Assembly: GCA_009746045.1 (NCBI GenBank)
Contig: RPFO01000188.1
Span: 908,035-972,034 of the forward strand
From: Mesostigma viride
Taxonomy: Eukaryota > Streptophyta > Mesostigmatophyceae > Mesostigmatales > Mesostigmataceae
Reading direction: 5' to 3'
Length of the DNA stretch: 64,000 bases
The translations under genes and the position numbers were made by a program. The notes beneath the pieces are model-generated. The model saw nothing but the letters and a program-made list of their open reading frames with translations. It was not told where the DNA came from and ran no database searches. Below, in pieces: positions 59,901 to 64,000 of this stretch; the first letter of the stretch is position 1; the number at the start of each line of letters is the position of its first letter.

Positions 59901-62900
59901 GCCGAGCACACTACTCGATGGACATGTCATGCATGGAACTTGGTACACGGGTTGTGTTTGCCCCGCCACAGGGTGTGGCCATGGACGTGCTCATCAACGA
60001 CATGGAGAAAGAGCACCAGGAGCGCGGCCAGCTGCTCACCCAGTACCAGCGGGTCAACAAGATTCTTGACCGCCCGCCCCACCGCCACGCCGCCGTGCAG
60101 GTGAGCGGTCTAGATACGTGTGCCGATTAGCCCTCTAATACATAAACCGTGCCGCCGGTGGAGGTGATCACGATAAACATTCCGATCACGTCACCGAACA
60201 GGTGTCTGGGGGTCCAGCATGTACTACCCGCGCTGAATTTAGAACCCACGATGCTGTGCAGGTGAGCGTGCAGCTGTAATTCGGAACTCATGCTGCTGGT
60301 ACAGGTGTGCACGTTCAGTGTGGAACCAAGTCCATCAGCGTTGCAGCATGGAGCGGTGGCGATGTAGGGCAAGGTGGCTAGAGGACAACGTGGCGATAGG
60401 GCAAGGTGGCTACAGGACAAGGTGGCGATAGGGCAAGGTGGCTACAGGACAAGGTGGCGATAGGGCAAGGTGGCTACAGGACAAGGCGATATTAGAGAAT
60501 GTGGCTCAAATCGTTTTGTGAATTTGCAGTGTCACCTGCCCAGGTGAACCAGCTGTCCGGGCAAGCCATAGCTTGCATGTGGAATCTGTGATATCCGGAG
60601 GTGGAGTAGTAGTGTGTGAATAATGTGACATCGGTGGCTTGTTCCAGAGGTGGAGTAGTAGTGTGTGAATTATGTGACATCGGTGGCTTGTGACGGAGGT
60701 GGAGTAGTAGTGTGTGAATAATGTGATATCGGTGGCTTGTGATATCCTAGAATGGATTGATAGCGTAACCCGCCTACCTTAGTCAGCTTTTGCCGATCCC
60801 AAAGTGGAGCTATGGCTTGGCAAGGCAACCGCTATGATATAAGCAACCCCTACAATAAGTGCCCCTGTATGTGGAACACGTGCTCGTTCGACATCCACTG
60901 TCCATCAGCTCACTGCTCACACACTGGCTGCCACCTGGCAGTGGCACATGGCAAAGTGGCCGAGCGAGCCCATAGAGTTTTTAATTGCCAGAGCAGAGCC
61001 ATTTGTGGTGGGACGGAGCGCCTGCATGTGTCAATAAGGAGACGCCTGCGCATGATTTTCGGAGACGATATTACCCATTAGGTGTTATATTAGGTGGAAA
61101 GCTACCAGGTAGTGTAGTAAGAAAAAGAATTACTACCCTTACAGAAATGACAGTCTGCGACGCAAAAGCACGCCCTTTGCCCTCTCTCCCCTGTTGTGAC
61201 TGTCATACATATCATGCCTTCGCTTCTTTCCCCCCCCCGTCAGGTGTGCGAGGAATGCCTGTGTGGCATGTGCGGGGACCCCCGGCCGCAGGCGGGAAGG
61301 ATCTCCGCGGTATGTGCCCAATAACCAAACCGTGGCGAAGGTGGAGACCTTTTGCATGTGAATCGACCCAACAAGGTTGGAAACCAAGTTAAACAGCCCG
61401 TTTTGCGTTCCGAAGCCACAGCATGATTCTTATCCCGGATTGCAGGCGGGCAAGTTTTCCGTGGTACATGCCCAGTAACCAGCCTCATTTCTTGGTGCCG
61501 CTTTGCATCTGTGGTATTTGAATCAAGCCGCTTCATGCCAGGGAAGTCATGCGTTGCTAGGCATCCCCCCCCATTTATATATCCATGCCCTTGGGGTTTC
61601 CATCTCCGCCTTTATACTTCGGCGCTCTCCAGCTACGTATAATTGCGGATCAGCAGCTGGGATAAAGGAAACTAGGTGGCTGCGCGTGGTTGTGTCTGTG
61701 CATAGTAAGATCTGCCCCATGTCCGACACAGTGTCCGTCATGACATGTGGCCAATCGGTTTCTGTAGGCAGCCAAATGTCCACGTCAAACACCTTCAGAG
61801 GTAAGATCGGCTGACAACCCTCAGGGTCAGCAAGGAACCATCATGTCCTTCCAAGTTCTCCTCCTTGCCTCTTGGCTTTACCGGAGATATCGACACAGCT
61901 TAGCAGTGGCGCATCACGTCTTAGGGTGTCGTAGGGTGTTTGTTTGGTACTGTTAATACTGTTCAAATACTACTACATTACCAATCGGAGGCGCCAAGTG
62001 TCTGCCCTGCGCAGCAGCTTAACTCCCGAGCTGAGGTATACAAGTAATAGTTTTAAGGGAATACAAACACGACTCAACTTCATAACTAGTAGGTGGCGCC
62101 CTGTGAAGGTCGCCGCAGGAGCGCGTCTCCAATAGCTATCTATAGGCCTTAATTCGATCACTTATAGAAGACCCAAAATGACTGTCCTGCGCAGGAGCGC
62201 GTCTCCAAGGCCAAGAGAGCCGAGCTCAAGGAGGCGCTCAGCGCCAAGGAGGGGTCCCCCAGGGACCACCGCCTGCGCAAGTCGGGCTTCTGGGAGCTGT
62301 GCATGCCCAAGGTCATGCGGGCGTTCATCGATGACCATCTACAGGAGGTGGGTGTCCACGTGCGCAAGGCCGCCTGCCCTCTTTAGATGGCCTGTATTTT
62401 AATATAACACCTGTCTTTTTACATAACGCCTGCGTAGGGCAGGCTGCTGGCGTCAGAGGGAACCCCCACAGGGGAGCTCCCCCTGCTTTGTCCATGTGAC
62501 CCCTAAATGAAAGACCCCGCGCTGTTGGCATGTAATGGCTTGAATGGAACGCAAGACCCCGAGCTTTTGGCGTGTAATCGCTTGAATAAAAGTTGCCTTG
62601 GATTGGCACGTTGAGTAAGAATTGCCTTCTGTTACCATGGTGCTGCGTACACAAGCTCGCTTGCTTTCACTACTGCCTGCGTGCATAAAGCCACCCGTCA
62701 TGTGCATGTAACTAGATTTACAAGACGGTCTTTATCCTTGCAACGTTTCCACATCCTGCATGTACCAGGATGTTGTCTTCTAGCATACGCCAATGCATAC
62801 TCATGAAGCTGTTTTTTGAGCGCCCTTTCTCATAGCCGTCCCCTCTGGTGAAAGATCTGTTTCGCTTCCCATATCTTTGAGTCGTCATCCCCATGTACGG

Positions 62901-63401
62901 TGAATAGCACACCCATAACTCCACACCTTGCGCCCAAACACTGTACCCTAAGTTCAGCCCAGGGGGTTGCATTGCGAAGCCGTTGTTGCACTTTACACCT
63001 TACACCCTTAGAACTTTGAAAGCAAATCATACACCCTCACGCGGCCTTCTGCGGCCTATACCAAGCATCTTACACCTCACACCCTTGCACCCCACACAGT
63101 GCACGCTGTGCGCTCATCCCTAATTAACCTACTCCCACCCACGCTTAGCTCTCGATGCAGGACATGCTACACGCTCATACCTTACCAAGCCACGCCCTGA
63201 TCAAGCTGCACACTAATCAAGCCACTCCCCTCCACATGCATGGGCTCGCAGGACATGCGTGCGGACCAGCTGGGCGAGGCCATGCTGGCATCCCTGATGG
63301 ACACCCTGGTGTCGGGCAAACACGAGGACGACGTGCGCCGCATGTGCCGCAACGAGCCCAGCGTGACATTTGCAGAATACGTGATCAACTACTTTTGCAA
63401 G
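44960..63401 (+). CDS. Long multi-exon gene for a disordered/coiled-coil protein, 3' end outside window
   Basis: Thirteen exons chain with matching phases: 44960-45224, 45492-46630, 48745-48840, 49974-50126, 53484-53615, 55706-55834, 57554-57650, 58375-58433, 59423-59464, 59972-60100, 61244-61309, 62195-62347 and 63252-63401 (2,610 bp, 870 codons). All are bounded by AG and GT. Exons 1-2 (about 468 residues) are Ser/Pro/Gly-rich and probably disordered, with PRRNSFDHV repeated. Exon 3 ([20 protein letters not shown]), exon 6 ([18 protein letters not shown]) and exons 7-8 ([40 protein letters not shown]) are coiled coil. Exon 5 is hydrophobic ([20 protein letters not shown]), perhaps a membrane helix. 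Exon 11 has [10 protein letters not shown], a possible metal site. Exons 12-13 look globular ([20 protein letters not shown]). I do not recognise the family. Exons of 42-153 bp sit in introns of up to 3.4 kb, most of them filled with minisatellites that copy the exon edges. Some exons may have been missed. Confidence 0.65.
46655..46730. repeat. (GGGC)n tract in intron 2
   Basis: About 17 GGCG/GGGC tetramers just after the exon 2 donor (ATGAAG|gtgggggg). Confidence 0.95.
46808..47015. repeat. TTCCTTTGC-type polypyrimidine repeat
   Basis: Imperfect repeats of cttcttttcctttgctgca, about 17-21 bp long, in intron 2. Confidence 0.85.
47120..48690. repeat. 94-bp minisatellite, about 15 units, in intron 2
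   Basis: Units starting gatagagttgtatgcccc recur every 94 bp (47211, 47305, 47399 and so on), with three units lengthened to 127 bp by a 33-bp internal duplication. The units are nearly identical. The last unit grades into the acceptor of exon 3: ccacctcctgccaaccatgc in the repeat resembles gcgcctgccagctgcccc at the splice site. Confidence 0.95.
49705..49915 (+). repeat. Dispersed approximately 215-bp repeat, copy in intron 3
   Basis: gagacaaccagcgcaggcc through cttgcttgatcagggcg matches copies at 15.2 kb and 36.1 kb. It ends only about 60 bp before exon 4. Confidence 0.8.
50236..51350 (+). repeat. Intron 4 minisatellites derived from the exon 4 donor
   Basis: Ten 69-bp units (50336-51028, core gctatgtgcggtgggtggcac) and four 66-bp units (51071-51345, core cctatgtgcgggtgggtggc). 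Both cores copy the exon 4 end and donor, gctacgtgcag|gttggtggg. One or two diverged single copies (50250-50340) bridge the exon and the array. Confidence 0.9.
51764..53240. mobile_element. MITE-like element with a giant GGAT core, in intron 4
   Basis: The terminal repeats are 51764-51788 and 53216-53240 (the right one matches the 44.3-kb copy at all but one position, the left one has about three changes). The same inner flanks as the 44.3-kb copy surround the core, so the two are homologous; only the tetramer array has grown. Confidence 0.85.
51825..53136. repeat. (GGAT)328 perfect satellite
   Basis: 1,312 bp, exactly 328 tetramers with no visible interruption. All plus frames read Met-Asp-Gly-Trp and minus frames Ile-His-Pro-Ser; neither is a gene. 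Confidence 0.99.
53590..53960 (+). repeat. Scattered copies of the exon 5 donor junction
   Basis: ggcatcggcaag|gtgagca at the exon 5 end is repeated at about 53667 (ggcatcggcaaggtgagca), 53720-53755 (catcggcaagc, three times), 53828 (ggcatcggcacggtgagca) and, more diverged, 53893 onward. Confidence 0.85.
54565..55010. repeat. 36-38-bp minisatellite, about 12 units, in intron 5
   Basis: Units of ggaccgccatcgttggacca followed by tcgtagtgggggggt; they differ mainly in the length of the G run and in cgtt/catt. Confidence 0.95.
55245..55720 (+). repeat. Decoy copies of the exon 6 acceptor upstream of exon 6
   Basis: The true start ccccag|gagctgtgcaacgag is preceded by diverged copies at about 55247 (ccaggagctatgtaatgag), 55358 (gatctgtgccatgcgctgca), 55457 (tcaggagctgtgcagtgc) and 55597 (acaagttgtgcaacaagctg), each about 100-140 bp apart. 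Confidence 0.8.
55865..56345. repeat. 22-bp minisatellite, about 21 units, in intron 6
   Basis: Units of cacattataggggctattg with cgg, beginning 30 bp after the exon 6 donor. Confidence 0.95.
56519..56705. repeat. 21-bp minisatellite, about 9 units, in intron 6
   Basis: Units of catagtcattgctgcggcaa. Around it, copies of the exon 6 end (gaccgaggcg|gtgtg) recur at about 56388, 56502, 56728 and 56836. Confidence 0.95.
57640..57755 (+). repeat. Exon 7 donor junction repeated three times
   Basis: gcgtacttggaag|gtgggttg at the exon end is followed by gcctacttggagacccc, gcctatctggagacccct and gcctacttggaggtc, separated by gtgggt(t/c)gg(t/g) donor-like motifs. Confidence 0.85.
59053..59360. repeat. 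44-bp AT-rich minisatellite, 7 units, in intron 8
   Basis: Units of acatactttattctagcata followed by cttgattctatttctaatta and ctta; nearly perfect. The array ends about 60 bp before exon 9. Confidence 0.95.
60350..60745. repeat. Two minisatellites in intron 10 (32 bp and about 60 bp)
   Basis: About four units of gatagggcaaggtggctaca plus ggacaaggtggc (60360-60490), then three units of ggaggtggagtagtagtgtg plus about 40 bp (60597-60740). Confidence 0.9.
61296..61480 (+). repeat. Exon 11 donor junction and downstream intron duplicated
   Basis: ggcgggaaggatctccgcg|gtatgtgcccaataacca at 61290-61328 reappears as ggcgggcaagttttccgtgg followed by tacatgcccagtaacca at 61446-61482. Confidence 0.8.
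62110..62210 (+). repeat. Exon 12 acceptor duplicated
   Basis: gcaggagcgcgtctccaa occurs at 62116-62133, then at the true acceptor at 62191-62208. The first copy runs into a TAG and cannot code. Confidence 0.85.
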
Positions 63402-64000
63402 GTGGGGGTGCAGAGTACGTGGCCGACTACTTTTGCAAGCTGGGGGTGCAGAGTACGTGGTCAGCTACTTTTGCAAGGTGGGGGTGCAGAGTACGTGGCC
63501 GACTACTTTTGCAAGCTGGGGGTGCAGAGTACGTGGTCAGCTACTTTTGCAAGGTGGGGGTGCAGAGTACGTGGCCGACTACTTTTGCAAGCTGGGGGTG
63601 CAGAGTACGTGGCCGACTACTTTTGCAAGGTGGGGGTGCAGAGTACGTGGTTGACTACTTTTGCAAGCTGGGGGTGCAGAGTACGTGGCCGACTACTTTT
63701 GCAAGCTGGGGGTGCAGAGTACGTGGCCGACTACTTTTGCAAGGTGGGGGTGCAGAGTACGTGGCCGACTACTTTTGCAAGGTGGGGGTGCAGAGTACGT
63801 GGCCGACTACTTTTGCAAGCTGGGGTGCAGAGTACGTGGCCGACTACTTTTGCAATGTGGGGGTGCAGAGTACGTGGCCGACTACTTTTGCAAGCTGGGG
63901 GTGCAGAGTACGTGGTCAGCTACTTTTGCAAGGTGGGGGTGCAGAGTACGTGGCCGACTACTTTTGCAAGCTGGGGGTGCAGAGTACGTGGTCAGCTACT
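63377..64000 (+). repeat. 38-bp minisatellite made of the exon 13 end plus donor, at least 15 units
   Basis: Units join the exon end (gtacgtggccgactactttt then gcaag) to gtgggggtgcag. Each unit therefore carries a donor-like AG|GTGGGG and an acceptor-like GTGCAG|AG. The array continues past the window edge. Confidence 0.95.

Overview
This window is eukaryotic nuclear DNA that is very rich in repeats. Evidence for a eukaryote: GT-AG introns with consistent phases, an axonemal gene (CFAP161), APE-type LINEs, a CACTA-like transposon carrying a plant-type DUF4216-like domain, a hAT-like element with an exact 8-bp target duplication, and kilobase-long tetranucleotide satellites. A flagellated alga of the green lineage is the best guess. 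The species cannot be fixed from the sequence alone, and no rRNA, tRNA or organelle gene was seen.

Host genes. (1) 79-1129 (+): the 3' end of an unrecognised basic protein. (2) 9391-11987 (-): CFAP161, a three-exon ciliary microtubule inner protein with C-terminal EF-hands. (3) 13479-14978 (+): an intronless PRUNE-type DHH/DHHA2 phosphoesterase with an acidic N-terminus. (4) 44960 to beyond 64000 (+): a very long, thin gene. I could chain 13 exons whose phases all agree (870 codons so far), giving a Ser/Pro-rich disordered N-terminus followed by coiled coils. Its introns hold most of the minisatellites in the right third of the window, including a 1,312-bp GGAT array.

Mobile DNA. 5.1-8.8 kb holds pieces of ORF1-only and RTE-like LINEs. 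16.0-17.6 kb is an ORF1-only element (+) that meets, tail to tail, a minus-strand RTE-like LINE (17.65-21.13 kb). That LINE abuts a second, near full-length minus-strand copy (21.13-32.7 kb). The second copy carries three nested insertions: a palindrome-bearing element (21531-22366), a tail-to-tail dimer of a retroelement with a restriction-like endonuclease (22530-25114, flanked by a 9-bp duplication), and a deleted piggyBac-like element (28042-30898) that interrupts the endonuclease domain. 33413-37817 is CACTA-like. 40238-44205 is hAT-like with GTAC-rich arrays at both ends and an L1-type LINE remnant inside. 44345-44540 and 51764-53240 are two copies of a small inverted-repeat element whose GGAT core differs from about 40 bp to 1,312 bp.

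The most unusual feature is the relation between minisatellites and splice sites. In CFAP161 and at most junctions of the 44.9-64 kb gene, the intron DNA beside an exon is built from tandem or scattered imperfect copies of the exon-intron junction itself, so each intron carries many decoy 5' or 3' splice sites. This suggests introns growing, and perhaps arising, by repeated duplication of short AG|GT-containing segments.
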